Shown piece by piece: positions 5,103 to 5,187 of a stretch of DNA of 5,187 nucleotides. Both the position numbers and the translations under genes were made by a program. Under the pieces are notes generated by a model, which saw nothing but the letters and a program-made list of their open reading frames with translations, did no database searches and was not told the origin of the DNA. Location of the stretch: the NCBI GenBank assembly GCA_002900555.1, contig MUGD01000144.1:1-5187 (forward strand). Direction: 5' to 3'. The number at the start of each line of letters is the position of its first letter. The first letter of the stretch is position 1. This DNA is from Thermoplasmata archaeon M9B2D. Lineage in GTDB: Archaea > Thermoplasmatota > E2 > DHVEG-1.

Positions 5103-5187
5103 ATGGATAAGAAACCTCTGATAGTGGTAAGTATCTGTGTTGTGGTTCTTCTTGGTCTGGGTTCATGCATTCCGGTTTTAGCAAGTG
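5103..5187 (+). CDS. N-terminus of an exported protein (cut by window edge)
   Basis: Only 28 codons are present: a short charged start (D2-K-K4), a hydrophobic core (about 6-19) and a C-region ending V-L-A-S. This is a Sec signal peptide. Two cleavage readings are possible: after A27 (V-L-A), or lipid attachment at C22 in L-G-S-C, a loose lipobox. AGGA at 5094-5097 and the TATA box at 5057 support the start. The mature protein lies outside the window, so its function cannot be judged, but it extends the run of exported proteins. Similar signal peptides precede surface proteins in Thermoplasmatota genomes, from memory. Confidence 0.7.
   Translation, partial: MDKKPLIVVSICVVVLLGLGSCIPVLAS

Overview
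The window looks archaeal, most likely from a Thermoplasmatota-type euryarchaeote of moderate GC content. The assignment is inferred from protein style and promoters, not from a marker gene. Start codons are preceded by BRE/TATA-like boxes (TTTTAAAA, TTTTAAATAA, TTTAAATA) rather than bacterial -35/-10 pairs. Gene ends carry T-rich tracts instead of clear GC hairpins. The large secreted proteins (PQQ-type propeller with PKD domains, right-handed beta-helix with a W-x-x-N-Y-W-G end, a protein with a D-x-D-x-D-G loop) are of a kind common in uncultured Thermoplasmatota. No rRNA, tRNA, CRISPR array, insertion sequence or integrase was found.

Layout. Bases 1-166 hold the end of something upstream (frame unresolved), a poly-T tract and the promoter of a small Cupin_3/DUF861 protein (167-430, +). 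A 151-nt gap with a good TATA box leads to an Lrp/AsnC-family regulator (582-1106, +). This gene converges on a secreted beta-helix (NosD/CASH-like) protein on the minus strand (1181-2191), with a 74-nt bidirectional T-tract terminator zone between them. The beta-helix gene is divergent from a large secreted protein (2385-4280, +) made of an eight-bladed PQQ-type propeller, two PKD domains and a hydrophobic C-terminal tail. Next come a small membrane-anchored or secreted protein of unknown fold with one calcium-loop motif (4453-4956, +) and the first 28 codons of another exported protein (from 5103, +), cut by the window edge.

How the parts relate. The left third is cytoplasmic (cupin and a feast/famine-type regulator). 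The right two thirds encode only exported proteins, which suggests a cell-surface gene neighbourhood. Each gene seems to have its own promoter, so this is a cluster of single-gene units rather than an operon. No enzyme active site was recognised in the secreted proteins; binding, adhesion or scaffolding is the conservative reading. The most interesting leads are the one-cysteine-per-blade pattern of the propeller, its possible C-terminal sorting tail, and the small protein with the calcium loop. None amounts to a demonstrated new system.
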